Of a stretch of DNA of 64,000 bases, positions 34,897-46,990 are shown in pieces. Position 1 is the first letter of the stretch, and every line of letters begins with the position of its first letter. The notes under the pieces were generated by a model, which saw nothing but the letters and a program-made list of their open reading frames with translations, made no database searches and was not told the origin of the DNA. The position numbers and the translations under genes are program-made. Source of the stretch: Sesamum alatum (Eukaryota; Streptophyta; Magnoliopsida; Lamiales; Pedaliaceae); the NCBI GenBank assembly GCA_034509735.1, contig JACGWO010000007.1, positions 25,882,046 to 25,946,045 of the forward strand, written 5' to 3'.

Positions 34897-35805
34897 ATAC
34901 GCCCCAATGCCTCCTCTCCCTAGCGAGGCACTTTTCAGGACAACCGTGAGGTTCATTCGAAGCCAGAGCGGACAATACCTCGCGTAATGGCCCACCGATC
35001 AAGACACAAATAACATTATTTAGCGCCGTCTGTGAGAACAATGCCATCTACTCATCCCAATCCCCTCGTCTAGGGACTAACGATATAAGTAAGCGTCCAA
35101 CATCAAGTGTAGACGAGGAGCTTGAGTGGCTTATAAGCCCCAATGCCTCCTCTCCCTAGCAAGGCAACTTTTCAGGACAAAACCGGTGAGGCTTATTCGA
35201 AGACAGAGCGGACAATCCCTTGCGCAACGGCGCACTGATCAAGTCGCAAACAACATCATTTGGCGCTATTTTTGGGAACGAGGCCATGTGCCCGTCCTAA
35301 GCTCATCGTCTGGGAGGCTAAGGATATAGGCAAGCGTCCTATAACCATTGAAGACGAGGATCTTGAGTGGCTTATAAACCCTAATGCCTCCTCTCCCTCG
35401 CGAGACGTCTTTTCAAGACAACCGTGAGGCTCAAACATAGCCAAAGCGGACAATACCTCGCAAAATGGGGCACTGATCAAGTCGCGAGCCGCATCATTTC
35501 GGTGCCCCATTTCACGAGGTATTGTCCATTTTAGCTACGTGTGAGCCTCATGATTTTGTCCTTAAAAGGTGCCTCTCTATGGGAACGAGGCTATGTGCCT
35601 GTCCCAAGCCCCTCGTCTACGGAGCTGATGATGTAGCCAAGCATCCTATATCGATCGCAGACGATATTCTTGAGTGGCTTATAAGCCCTAATGCCTCCTC
35701 TCCCTAACGAGGCGCTTTTTCAGGACAAAACCGTGAGGCTCATTCAAAACTAGAATGGACAATACCTCACGCAAGGAGGCACTATTCAAGTCGCAAACAA
35801 CATCA
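34897..35805 (+). repeat. TRIM array block 5 (right end of the array)
   Basis: Units start near 35080, 35320 (long, inverted type) and 35630. The last LTR ends AACATCA at 35805 and is followed by AATAA and unrelated AT-rich DNA, with no internal region. This is the right border of the array. Confidence 0.8.
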
Positions 35806-36136
35806 AATAATTACAAGATCCTCCCCTCAGATAATTTAGTGTAATTATACGTAAAACTCTTATATTTTGAAAAATTATATCTAATACTCATATTGTTTGT
35901 TTTCGGCCAACAACTAATTTATTGCAGGTCAAACAAATATTTTCTAACCAAACAACCCTTATACATCTTTACAAGCTAATGCATGTGAGGAGGTCCATCT
36001 CCACCTTTATATGGTTCGCTTGGTCGGATTTTTTTTTATTTGGCTTATAATAAGTTTGTAATAAACATGAATTTTCATTCAACTTTTACATTGATGTCAG
36101 AAAATTTCGTGATAATGGGTTAGGGATGATAATGGT
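35806..36136. other. AT-rich spacer between TRIM array and second LINE
   Basis: No gene or repeat is recognised. The last eight bases, ATAATGGT (36129-36136), recur at 39999-40006 after the LINE tail. Confidence 0.5.
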
Positions 36137-39100
36137 CCGGGTTAGATCCAAACCAATCCCAATTAGGGGACCTAGCAGCCCCGCCTGGCATTATGAGTCT
36201 CTTACATGGAACTGTCAGGGGTTGGGGGGGCCCTACACAGTTAGCAGCCTGGAGACACTCATCTGGGTTCACTGTCCCTCTTTGGTTTTCCTTATCGAAA
36301 CCAAATGCTCCTCTCGTTGCATTGATCACCTTCACACTCGTCTCAACATGTAAGGTTTTGGAGTTAGTAGTACTGGTCGTAGTGGTTGCCTTGCATTATT
36401 TTGGAATAATTTGTCATGTTCTTCGTAGCTACTCGCATGATCATATTGATGTTACAGTAACAGTTGATGATGATTCATCCCTATGGCGTTTCACCAGTTT
36501 TTATTGGGCCCTAGAGACCACGAAACGGCAAGATTCATGGGACCTCCTCGCTAAATTGGCTTCTCAATGCCTTCGTGCTTAGATTGTGTCGGGTGACTTC
36601 AACGAGATTCTTGAATCATTGGAAAACAAGGTGGATTTCCTCAGCCCTCGTGGCAGATTCGGGATTTTTGTATGGCTTTAGATCGAGCAGGTTTGTTTGC
36701 TTTGGGGTTCACTAGCGAGCCTTTCACCCGGTCTAATAGCCATGAGGCACCGAATATTATCTTCGAAAGGTTAGATCAGGCTTGTGGCAACGCTAACTGG
36801 CAGAATTCCTATCCCATGACGCGTGTCGCCGTTCTCTCAACTATCTTCTCCGACCATGCCCCGCTTCTCATTGAACTCTTGTCGCCTAATTCTCACTGGC
36901 AACAATTGATCAGTCCTTTCCGCTTTGAGACTGCATGGTTAAAATTTGAACGGTGTGAGTAGACTATTTATGATTCTTGGAGCCATGGGTTTTGATTCTC
37001 GGCATAGGGTCTACTACAACATAAAATTGAGGTTTGTGGGCTGAACTTATTGGCTACTCATCGGATGGGTCATAAGCCGTTAAAATAGGAAATCACAAAT
37101 ATTGAAAAAGAGATACAACTACTGCAGAAATGGGTTATCACGCCGGAAATTAAACAAGAGAGCAGGAACTAAAATGCGAACTTGAGAAATTGGTTCAGGC
37201 CGAGGAAATTCTTCTAAAACAACGGAGGAAGGCACATTGGCTTAAAGAAGGAGACCGTAACACTCGATTTTTTCAAGCTCGGGCGAATAAAACATTCATG
37301 CGTAATCAAATTTGTCAAATTAAAAACTCGTATGGAGTGTGGCTTAATTCAGAAGAGGACAGTGAGCATCATATCACACAATATTTTTGGGCCTACTTTC
37401 AATTTGACCAAGCCCTCATGTAATGACTTGGAACTTGGAGTGGAGGCCTTGACTTGTATAGTCGACTCAGATGTGAATTCACATCTGCTAAAATCGTACA
37501 TTACCGAGGAAATCACCGCCGCCATCTCTCATATGGCCCCACTTAAATCTCCCGGCCCCAATGGTATGCCCCCCCATCTTTTTTCAAAAATTCTGGCATG
37601 TTATCAAGTCTTATGTTATAAACTGTGTGTTTAATATTCTCAATGACCATGTTCTTGATCCTAAATTGAATGCTACCTACATTGTCTTAATCCCTAAGTG
37701 CGAAAACCTCAAACTGCTTATTAATTTTTGCCCTATTAGCTTATATAATGTGGTAATGCGAATTGCCACAAAGTGTATTGCAAATAGGTTGAAACCCTTA
37801 CTTGATAACATCATTGCGCCTACTCAATCTGCTCTGTACCCGGTAGATTAATCACGGATAACGTTCTGATTGCTTTTGAGATTAACCATTTTCTCAAGAC
37901 TAAGAATTGGGGCAAGTAGGGACATATGACCCTCAAGTTTGATATAAGCAAGGCGTATGACAAGATCGAGTGGAGCTTCCTTCGGCAACTTCGTTTGAGG
38001 CTATGCCCTGTATTCAGTCTATTCTCCAGGTTTATGGCAGGGCTTCGGGACAGGAAATCAATCTCCAGAAGGCGGTTGTTGTCTTTAGCAGAAACACCTT
38101 GGAGTCACTGATGATCGACATTTCTGAGAGGCTTGGCATTCGGCAGGCGGATAAGCATGAGAAGTACTTGGTTTACCTTCTATTGTCGGTCGCTCTAAGA
38201 AGGCTGTGTTTGATTCGATTCAAGAGAAAATCTGGGCCAAGGTGGGTTCTTGGACTGAAAAACAAATAGCTCAAGCCGGGAAGGAAATTTTCATTAAGGC
38301 CGTTCTTCAAGCCATCCCGACTTATGGGTGTGTTCCGTCTCCCGGAAGGACTGATCCGTGAGATCGAATGCATGATTGCAGGATATTGGTGGAACTCTAC
38401 TAAGAACTGTAAGATACACTGGCTGCTATGGAGCCAACTTGTCTCGTCAAAACTTTAAGGGGGCTCGACTTGAGAGATTGAAGGGCCTTCAATAGTGCCA
38501 TGCTCGCAAAGCAGTTCTGGCGACTCCTCACTCAACCGACGTCCTTGGTTGCCCAGCTTCTATAGGCTCGTTACTATCCGGAGTCATCTATGCTAGACGC
38601 TGACCTTGGATCGCGACCTTCCCTTATATGGCTGAGCATTCTGTCCATAAAGAATCTTATTTGGTTGGGCTTTCGATGAAAAATTGGTGATGAAAGATGG
38701 ACCAAAATTTAGATCGATCCTTGGCTTCCTTGTTTGTCGTCTTTCCGTCCAAGCTGGTGCCCAGGTCCACTCCCGCCTCCAACAATGGCCAGTCACCTTT
38801 TCGATCAGACCACCCTGACTGGAATGTTCCTCTTGTGGAATCTCTTTTCAGCCCTTTAGATTGCCGAGCTATCCTATCCATTCGATCAGTTGTCACCTGC
38901 TCCCTAATACGTTGATTTGGCACTTCACAAAATCAGGGTCCTTTTCTATCAAATCCGCCCATCACTTGGTCCTCTTCAGTGAGCGCTCAACTCTCCCTAG
39001 CTCCTTGGTTGCTGATTTTGGATTCCTTTGCAGAGGTTGGAAAGGTATCTGGAATGCGGCGGTTCCAAGCAAAATTAAAGTTTTCATCTTGGTGACAACT

Positions 39101-39998
39101 TAGCTCGTCGAATTCCTGGCGTCGACATTTGCTACCCTCTGTGTCAATCGCCTAATGAGTCGAACCACCATACCTTCCTTTTTTGCTCGTTCAGCCGAAT
39201 GGTCTGGGCTCTCTCGAATTTGTGATGGCTGACTATTGCTACTTAGACAACGGACGTGCGTGAGTGGATTTTCCATGCCTTTAGCAAGTTTGACAGAGGC
39301 GATTTTTGCTTATTGCTTTGCTTGTCTTGTGTTGGTCCATCTAGTGGTGCTGTAACAAAAAATAGGTGGATAACGAGGTATTCTCCCCGGAATAGACGGT
39401 CTCCTTTGCTCGTAACTACTTTGTTGTTGTTTAGGGTTTCCTTTCTCCTCACCATAGCTTGTCTGCACCTTCGGTGATCACCTCTTGGAAAGCACATTTG
39501 GAAGGGACAATCAAACTCAATGTTGATGCGGCTTCATTCATGGACGTTGGAGATTTCTCAACTGGAGTTGTTGCTCGTGATCACCGTGGTTCTTCCCTTG
39601 CCTGGTCTGCTACGGCTCTATTGTAGTCTTCCTCTTGAAGCGACAAAGGTGTGGGCATGTATTGCCATTCAACTAGCGAGGCGCCATAACTGGTCCCATA
39701 TTATCATCGAAGCTGATTGTGCTACCCTGTACTCCTACCTCATCCAATCGAAGACCTCATCTCCTATCTGTGGTCCTATTGTTCATGATATTGTTTTGCT
39801 TCATTCCTATTTTTCATCTTGTTTGTTTTCCTTAGTTCGTAGAACAGCTAATGCACTTGCACACTCGCTTTCTCATTTTGCTCGGCAACAAGGATGGAAC
39901 TTCATCTTTGCCCTCACATGCCTGTGAACATTTTTTGGCAGATTTGCCAGTGATATAATATGTGATTCCCCTTTCGGAAAAAAAAAAATTAAATTAAA
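36137..39998 (+). mobile_element. 5'-truncated LINE with RNase H, internally deleted
   Basis: This has ORF2 sequence only, and it ends in an A-rich tail (about 39978-39998). The 8-bp repeat ATAATGGT on both sides is a possible short target duplication. There is no ORF1. The 5' truncation lies just before the endonuclease start. Confidence 0.75.
36190..39927 (+). pseudogene. LINE ORF2 remnant: endonuclease, RT with deleted core, RNase H
   Basis: The endonuclease starts at about 36205 (LTWNCQGLGGPYTVSSLETL) with later SGDFNEILES (about 36588) in other frames. RT fragments are SPGPNGMPPHLF (about 37550), LIPKCENLKLLINFCPISLY (about 37690) and TLKFDISKAYDKIEWSFLR (about 37930). Straight after that the text jumps to YGRASGQEINLQKAVVVFSR (about 38030), so the GxxQGDPLSP and xxDD parts are missing. 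A zf-RVT-like stretch lies at about 39050-39230 (IWNAAVPSKIKVFI, SEWSGL). RNase H-like text is LNVDAASFMDVG (about 39513) and VRRTANALAHSLSHFARQQG (about 39835). There are many stops and frameshifts. It is inactive. Confidence 0.8.
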
Positions 39999-40006
39999 AT
40001 AATGGT

Positions 40007-41220
40007 ATAAATAGTTCATATACGTTTTAATATATATATGTATAAGTAAACACATATTCTATAATTTTTAATATTTCAATCCCTAAAACATGCACATATA
40101 AATTTATTTCAATAATATTATTGTCTTATATTTATACGATTATGCTTGTGTTTTTTTAAAAAACTATATATTTTTTTAATATTTTAGAAATATTTACTGA
40201 GTCCAACCGATAGATCCCATGTCTGGGGTGGGTCGGATCCCCAAATTTGACAAATCCTTCCAAGACCCAACTTGTTGTCATTTCTAGTTATGAAAAAATA
40301 TCATAAATAATGAAATTAAAAGCGTATAAATAAATTTATTTATTAAACAAAAATAAATATTATGAATACTAAATATAACTATACCAAATCTTTAAGGAAA
40401 AATATTGCAATTATCCCCAACAATAATTGCCTAGTGACTCGAATAATTATGGACCCCTTTGATGTGAAAAATATTTGAGTTAAAGAAAGGGATTAGGACT
40501 TATGGGAGGTGGATGGATAATGTGACAGGTTGTGGGAGGGGAAAGGGATAGAGATGGACATGTCATGTCGAATTGCGCCATATCGTGGTAGGCCCGCAAT
40601 GTCGAGTGGTGAAGAAGCCGTACAAATTTGATGCCAAACGTTTTAATTGCTTGTGTCCAAACATGTAATGTAACTATGCTTTTTTTGTTCTTGCTTGGAA
40701 TCCAGCTTTTACTTCTATTTATGTCCTTAGTTCCAAGTTACATGGGATGGGATTGAATGACGTGTCATGGGAGGAATGTCCATTTGTTGATAGAGATGTC
40801 TTTGGATTTTAATTCTTGGCCTTTCTTTTTCTTTTTTTTTTTTCCTATAAGTTTCTAAATGTTAGGTTCTTTCGCTTTCTTATGCAAACATTGTCCAACA
40901 AATTACTATTTAAGGGCGTATTTACGTTGTGGGATTGGACTAATGTGTAATAGATTAATACATGGTAAAATTTGGGATAAAATGACAAAATTTATTATAA
41001 TTAGTTTTTGATAAATTAGTCTAAAATTACTTTGAGGATTAGAATTGGGATAAATTTGTGTCTCGCCACTTTAATCAAACGCATGTCATGTTGCAATAAT
41101 TATTGAAGTCCCAGCTATTTTCGAAATTTAGTGAGAATTGAGAGACAATGTGATAATTACAACTAAAAACATCGAATTAAATATAATTTTTGTCACTGTC
41201 TCTTTTGCATTTTGATAATT
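40007..41220. other. AT-rich intergenic DNA
   Basis: No coding region, RNA gene or clear repeat is recognised. Confidence 0.4.
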
Positions 41221-41640
41221 TAGTCCTTTATTTTTTTAGGTTAGCAAATATGTCCTATATTTTTTTATCTTTTTACGATTTTGATCTTTCAATCATCGGA
41301 GTTTGCAATGTTACTGATTTTTTTTTTTTTTAATTTGGGCTTTTGTTCCCATTAGTCAATTTAATGGACCAAAATCGCGAAAAATTATAAGTTACAGGAC
41401 CTATTTGCTACACTAGAAAGATAAGGACTAAAATATCAAAATATAAAAGACGAAAATTTGGTATTGACCAATGGGAACAAAAGTCCCAAATTAAAAAAAA
41501 GAAATTGGTAACATTTGCAAACTCCGATGATTAAATGATCAAAATCGTAAAAAAATAAAAAGTTACAGGACCTATTTACTAATCTAGAAAAATAAAAAAT
41601 TAAAACGTCAAAATAAATATACAGGACCAAAAATACATTT
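41221..41640. repeat. Foldback repeat with ~130-bp arms
   Basis: Text at 41221-41360 (TTACGATTTTGATC, ATCATCGGAGTTTGCAA, TTTTGTTCCCATTAG) recurs inverted at 41465-41640 (CAATGGGAACAAAA, TTTGCAAACTCCGATGAT, GATCAAAATCGTAA). It looks like a MITE-type foldback. Borders are approximate. Confidence 0.65.
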
Positions 41641-43944
41641 AAACCAAAAAAATCTGAACACAATGGCAAACAGAGACGCCAGACATGATTGTTTAACTTA
41701 CCTCATTGGGTGGGATTGCAATTCTACATTAGCCCCCCTTTGTATCTAAGCTCAATCCACCAATCTCGAGCTCATCATTTTGTATACGTCATTGAACCGA
41801 ATTGGGCGAGATATCCGCCTTAGACGTGTTTGCCCAAACATTTTTAAAACTTTTTATAAACTCCTATATTTTATAAAATGTTTTAGAAGTTTATATGATG
41901 ATATATCTTATTTTAAAAATAAGCTATCAAAATATTTGAATAAAATAAGATTTTAAAATTTATGAGATATTTTCATATGTCATAAAATGTTGGGTATTTA
42001 GCATAATAATGTCTTTTTATTGGTAAAATATATAATAAAAAATGACATGATACAATTAAAATCGAGTAAGTTGCTATTTCTTGACATATTTTATATTTGA
42101 ATCTTTTTAAATTACTTTCATAATTAATAGTTCACATTAGTTTAAATCCAAATAAAAAATTAATAGATATGTTTTTTATAAAAATAAATAATTGATGAAT
42201 TAGTACCTAAATTTTTACATTTAAATAATATTAGCATTCATACTAGTCGAATATTAAAATAAATATATAATCGATCTTATTTTTCTTGTTAATTGCAATG
42301 ACTACTTTTATTTATATAATTTATTATGTCTTGAATCTATATTTTTTTTAGTAAATATAATACAAATAGATTTTTTTTTGCGTAACTATAATAACTAGAA
42401 ACCAATTATTAATTACATAAGTGTGAATTATGTATCATTACATAAAAAGGAGAGAGAGAGAGTGTCTTATAAGAACAAAAATATTTTATTTTGATATATT
42501 ATAAGCTCTTATTAAAAAAAAAGCCCAAACAAATTTTAATATCTTAAAAATTCTTAAATATTTTATAAGATATTTTAAGAAGTTTTTAAATTTAGTCATA
42601 CACCTGCTTAATTTGACTAAATAAACGTGGCCGGAAACTATTCGTTTGACGTCAGTATTGGATGGGAACCACGTATGTTTCACATGCAACACAAAAGAAA
42701 GAGAAATATTGGTGGGATTGGATCGTGTTAAGATAAGAGCTTTTTTTTAACAAGAAAAAAGATTGATATATTAGTATTCTATATGCAATTTTCATATAAG
42801 ATCTAGTAAAAATGCAGGTGCATTGCATGTATTTAGGATTTAAATAATTCGAGTCGAGTTTAACATATTAATATTTAAATTTGTTTGAATTATTATGGAG
42901 TTGAAATATTGTGTTTGAATTTGGTTTTAATTATTAATCTTAATCGAGTTCGATGAGCTTTAATTGGATCAAACATGAAATCAACTCAATAATTTGATAT
43001 TTTTAAGTATATTTTATTACTTTTGCAATAATCAAATCGAGTTCGAACCAAAGAAAAAAACTTATCGAACTAAACATTTTGTTTAAGTTTGCTTTTTAAA
43101 TTTAACAAATTGAACGAGCTTTTATCACTTGATATCAATCGAGTGGAGCTTAATTTCATTTATTTTTTTATCAGCCTTACATGTGTTGCGAATGTTTTTC
43201 TAATTTTTATATGTTTCCTTATAGAAAAAGTATATACAAAAGTATTTTAAATCTGTGATAAAAACTTATAAAATAACAATAGAATTTATTAGCATTTTAT
43301 GCAAATTATTTTAGTTATTGAGATTAATATATATTTTATAAATATTTTTAAGAATATTTAATGTTTTTGATATATGAGTAAAAAAATACTTGTAATAATT
43401 CATATGTAATCATTTTAATTTTTTGAATATTACTGATTGCACTCTGGTTCTCATTTAGATAATTAATAATTTGTGAGATAAATATGGTTCCATGAATTAA
43501 ATAGTTTAGTATAAGGCAAAGTCTACGCTCAATGTATGGCATTGATATATTTTATTAAGATAAAAATATATTACTAAATTTGAAACTTAAGATAATAACA
43601 TTAATCGACATCTTTATTCTTAAAAATAATAATAACACAAGGATAAACTTGTCTGACGAAAACTTCAAAGAAATGATGATGCTTTTATTAAAAAATAGAT
43701 TAGCGTGAAACCTTTGCCATTCACAATCATTTTATAAAACATATCTAACTTTTGAAATCGACATGTTTATATAAAATTATTTATGAGATGTTTTTGATTT
43801 ATGATATTGATATATTTATTGTAAAAATATCTATTTCAGGAAATTTCAGAGTATGTTAAGGAGCGTTCTCGAATAAAAAAAATGAAAATTTAAAAAAATT
43901 AATTCAGATTTTTAAGCATGTATAACAATTATACACAAATGGAC
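41641..43944. other. AT-rich intergenic DNA
   Basis: No gene is recognised. At 41820-42000 and 42480-42600 there are ATAAGATAT/TTATAAA-rich stretches near CCCAAACA that resemble the text at 2000-2300, possibly remains of a MITE family. A short GA run lies at about 42451. Confidence 0.35.
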
Positions 43945-43949
43945 CTATG

Positions 43950-45331
43950 TGTTGAATTCCAGCAGGCCATGGCTGCAGATGAAGGAGCTTCAAGTTCAGG
44001 AGCTGAAGATGAGGTTGGAACCTCAAGTGCAGCAATGGATGTTCTAGATACTGGATAGGCAAAGTCGCATTTTGTATTTAACGCTTCTTTAGTGTTTTAG
44101 TGATGTAATTACTGAGTTGTAGGTTGCGTCATTTATTCGGACGCTCATTGGTCCATGTGTGTCTCGAAGTGGTTGGGAGTCTGTTAGGGCGGTTAGCGGA
44201 CACGTTTATGTATATATATCAGTTAGGGCATACTGTAGAGAATTGAATTCGATTAATACAATTTAGAAATTAATTCTTCCCTGAAAAACATGAGCAATCT
44301 TCTTCGCTTCGACCTCAATCGTTCTCTGAGCTTCAACATGGTATCATAGCCTTTGTTCTAAAGGTCTTTGTGTACCTGCGGTACTTGCTATGATTATTTC
44401 TACTTCGTTGTGGTTCTGTTGTTGGTTACCAGTGTAATCACTGGTGAAAGGAATTAGCTATGGTAGAGTTCGCTGTAACTGAAATCTGACCAGAGGTGAT
44501 GATGGAGATGCAAGCTAGCTTGAGAAGGATACTCTATACATTCATCCGTCAGAGCATTCCGATTTGGTTTTGACTTCTTCACCACTTGACGGAAGCAACT
44601 TTCTTCTATGGAGTTGTGGAATATATGTGTCACTTGGCACAAAAATGAAACTCGGTTTCATCGACAGTACCTATCTTCGGCCGCCGTTTGGTTCAGCACA
44701 CTTTGAGCAATGGTGGCGCGTGGATCTTATGGTAACTTCATGGATATGGAACTCCATTTCGAAGGATATCGTGGAGGCTTTCATGTAAGCCTCCTCCTCG
44801 CGAGAGCTGTGGCTTTAGATTCAGGCAATGTTTGGATGCAGTAACGGCCCCATGGTATACAAGCTACAACGAGAGATTTCATCTGTCTCTCAAGGAGTCT
44901 GCTATGGCATATTTGACAAAAATAAAGAAGCTCTGGAACGAGCTGACTTGTTTGGCACCTTTTTCGAAGTGCACCTGTGGAGGATGTGTTTGTGGTGTGA
45001 GCAAGGCCATTACATACCTCATGTTGTCCACGCAGCTCATGCAGTTCCCCATAGGGCTGCATGAAGTATTTGATAGTGAGAGGAACCAGATCCTTATGAT
45101 GGATCCTTTGACTGATATTGAGAAGGCGTTTGCTATGATATTTGCAGTAAAGAAACAAAGGTCAGTGCATGTAGAGATGGCTGACTCTTCGTATCATGCT
45201 GCCTATCAAGCCTCCTTGAAAGAGAACAGGAGAGAAGGAGGTGATAAGTCTGTATTCAAAAATTAATTCTTCTCTGAAAAACATGAGCAATCTTCTTTGC
45301 TTCAATGGCAATCGTTCTATGAGCTTTAACA
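43950..45331 (+). mobile_element. Internally deleted copia element with 5-bp TSD
   Basis: CTATG flanks both sides (43945-43949, 45332-45336). The 5' LTR is 43950-44338 (389 bp, TGTTGAA...TTCAACA). The PBS TGGTATCATAGCC follows at 44339. A gag fragment is next. The last ~70 bp (45262-45331) repeat the end of the LTR (AACATGAGCAATCTTCTT). All of pol and most of the 3' LTR are deleted. The LTR contains TATATATATCAG and a small unexplained ORF (about 43968-44058). Confidence 0.85.
44520..45265 (+). pseudogene. Copia gag fragment, broken
   Basis: Pieces in different frames spell a Retrotran_gag-type N-terminus: YTFIRQSI / HPSEHSDLVLTSSPLDGSN, LGTKMKLGFIDSTY, then (frameshift near 44825) MLSTQLMQFPIGLHEVFDSE and DPLTDIEKAFAMIFAVKKQR. 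CTCGGCVCGV lies where some copia gags have Cys-rich text. It ends in the deletion junction at about 45260. It is unrelated in sequence to the copia gag at 29-30 kb. Confidence 0.75.
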
Positions 45332-45340
45332 CTATGCCCC

Positions 45341-45680
45341 AATTGTTAGGAACAAGTTCATTGAGCTCCGGCGGAAATTCTTTATTGGAGTGACAACGCC
45401 GAATTAAAAATTTGCTGATGCGATACTGCATAATTAGTCCTTAGACTTGAGGCACCATTGTGGTTTTATATTAGGTCCCTTGCGTTTTGATTTATTTTTC
45501 GATCATCAAGGTGATTATAACGGGGATATTTCAAGTACAAACACATCCTATATTAAAATCAATAAGTGACACGTCAAGGATTCATCTTGCACTATCGTAT
45601 CAAAAAAATTCTTAATTCGACATTATCACTCCAATAAAGAATTTTCTATGGTGTTGTTCAGTGGACTTGTTCTAACCAGC
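45341..45680. mobile_element. MITE-like element with ~70-bp terminal inverted repeats
   Basis: The left end (TGTTAGGAACAAGTTCATTG ... TTCTTTATTGGAGTGACAAC) recurs inverted near 45600-45680 (ATTATCACTCCAATAAAGAA ... GGACTTGTTCTAACCAG). The middle is non-coding. It starts 4 bp after the TSD of the copia remnant. Family is unknown. Confidence 0.65.
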
Positions 45681-46140
45681 ACCCCATACACACATTAGTG
45701 TCTCCACAACAACGTCCATGAAATGAGATGTTCCCCTAAAGGGCCTGTGTCGTGTGAGAAAGTCTCCACAGGATCGAGGATATCCCTATCTCATCGATCT
45801 TTGGCTTGGCACATTTAAGGCCAAGATCTTATATGCATATTTCATTATAATTATAATATATGTGACCATGCGACATAGTCATGTATGGCCTTGGGATTTC
45901 ATTCTATTATAGCTTAACCGCTGCTCAATTCGGTCCAGGCGATCATGAACAATCTCGCAGGCCATGGGTGTGGGCTCGTCCTCCATCCTGGGGTTGGACT
46001 CGTGATGGCGGCAGCCGAGATGAGTGCCAATTCGGCCAGGAGAGCTGACGCAGAGAATACCATCTCGGCGGGTGAGTAGACCCATCTGGTCTACAGTTGC
46101 AAGTTTAAGGGGTGATGGCTCAATGTGGAAGTTAGTATTA
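45681..46140. other. Unassigned segment
   Basis: A minus-strand ORF (45879-46187, 102 codons) includes EIVHDRLDRIEQRL, reminiscent of the coiled coil at the start of some gypsy gag proteins. This is too short to call a gene. Confidence 0.3.
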
Positions 46141-46708
46141 GTAGGGAAAAATGCATTTTGCCCCCTTATGATATTGATAATGTGCAAAAACCCTCATGTG
46201 AAAAAAAAAGTAGCAATTTATCCCCCCGTGATTTTAAAAATAGAGCAAAAAACCCCCTATCAGAGATCGTGTATTACACGAGCCCTCCTTGTGAATTTTT
46301 AAAATTTTTAAGGAAAAAATTATTTTATATATAAATATATACACAATACATTAATATTTATATATATATATAAATATCAAATGAGTACAATAATATTTAA
46401 TAATTGCCCCAGCCCCCTCCCGCCAGCAAACGCCCACCTCCCACCCCCCAAAACCTCCCCCCACACTCCTCCTACTGCCAGCCCTCTCCCTCTTCACCCC
46501 CAGAGCCGCCACCAACCCTCTCCCACGCCATCGTCGTCGCCGCATAGGTCAGTTCCGTCCCCCTTTCCCTCCTTTCACTAGTCGCCGCACCCCTCCCTCT
46601 TCACCGTGGCCAGTCCTTCCCCTTCTCTAGCCCTCGGCAACGCCCTTCCCCTTCGCCCAGCCTACTTGCGACGCCCTCTCCCCTTCCCCCAGCCCACCTG
46701 GTGACACC

Positions 46709-46757
<49 letters not shown>

Positions 46758-46990
46758 ATATAAATATACCATTTTAAATTTATACCGTTGATTTAAATTA
46801 AGTAAAATCTGAACCATTGATCTGTTAGTCAAATCTGGACCATACTACCAAATCAAATTAAATGATTTTAAATAATGATATAAATACAATTTTAGAATTA
46901 AAAAATTAAGGAAAAAAAAAGAAGCAAAAAAAAGCTCGTGCACCTCACGCAATCACGTGAGGGCCTTTTTGCTTCTTTTTTTGAAAGGTC
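46141..46990. repeat. Composite low-complexity/foldback DNA with CT and AT microsatellites
   Basis: 46141-46290 has repeated CCCCC-TTATGAT / CCCTCATGTG text like the 6044-6448 MITE family. 46405-46710 is extremely C-rich (pyrimidine strand). A (CT)n(AT)n microsatellite is at about 46708-46760. A hairpin around AGAAGCAAAAA and TTTTTGCTTCT lies at about 46915-46985. No gene is present; the Pro-rich ORFs are by-products of C-richness. Confidence 0.5.

Larger units (their letters stand above)
13439..35805 (+). mobile_element. Tandemly arrayed TRIM retrotransposon (host of later insertions)
   Basis: Many ~240-bp units lie head to tail. Each unit reads as a ~180-bp LTR, starting TGATGATGTAGGCAAG and ending AACATCA, followed by ~60 bp of internal DNA. 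The internal DNA starts TTTGGCGCCGTCTGTGGGAA, which resembles a tRNA-Asp-type primer-binding site, and ends CTCGTCTGGGGGC, a purine tract placed just before the next TG. The LTR contains GTGGCTTATAAGCCCC, a TATA-like box. The first unit starts at 13439 and the last LTR ends at 35805; the flanks are GATAA (13434-13438) and AATAA (35806-35810), a 5-bp duplication with one mismatch. There is no coding capacity. Three or more copia-family insertions split the array. The name TRIM is inferred from structure. Confidence 0.75.

Noticed and set aside
13439..35805. Cassandra-type TRIM (5S rRNA-bearing LTR) or a centromeric satellite
   Set aside because: No 5S A-box/C-box text is seen in the LTR. LTR, PBS and purine-tract signals with bounded ends fit a TRIM better than a satellite.
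43968..44058. Small ORF in the copia LTR (MAADEGASSSGAEDEVGTSS...)
   Set aside because: About 30 codons within an LTR, no known domain; noted only as an oddity of that LTR.
46351..46581. Pro-rich and Arg/Gly-rich ORFs
   Set aside because: They are produced by a C-rich low-complexity tract; there is no start context or domain.
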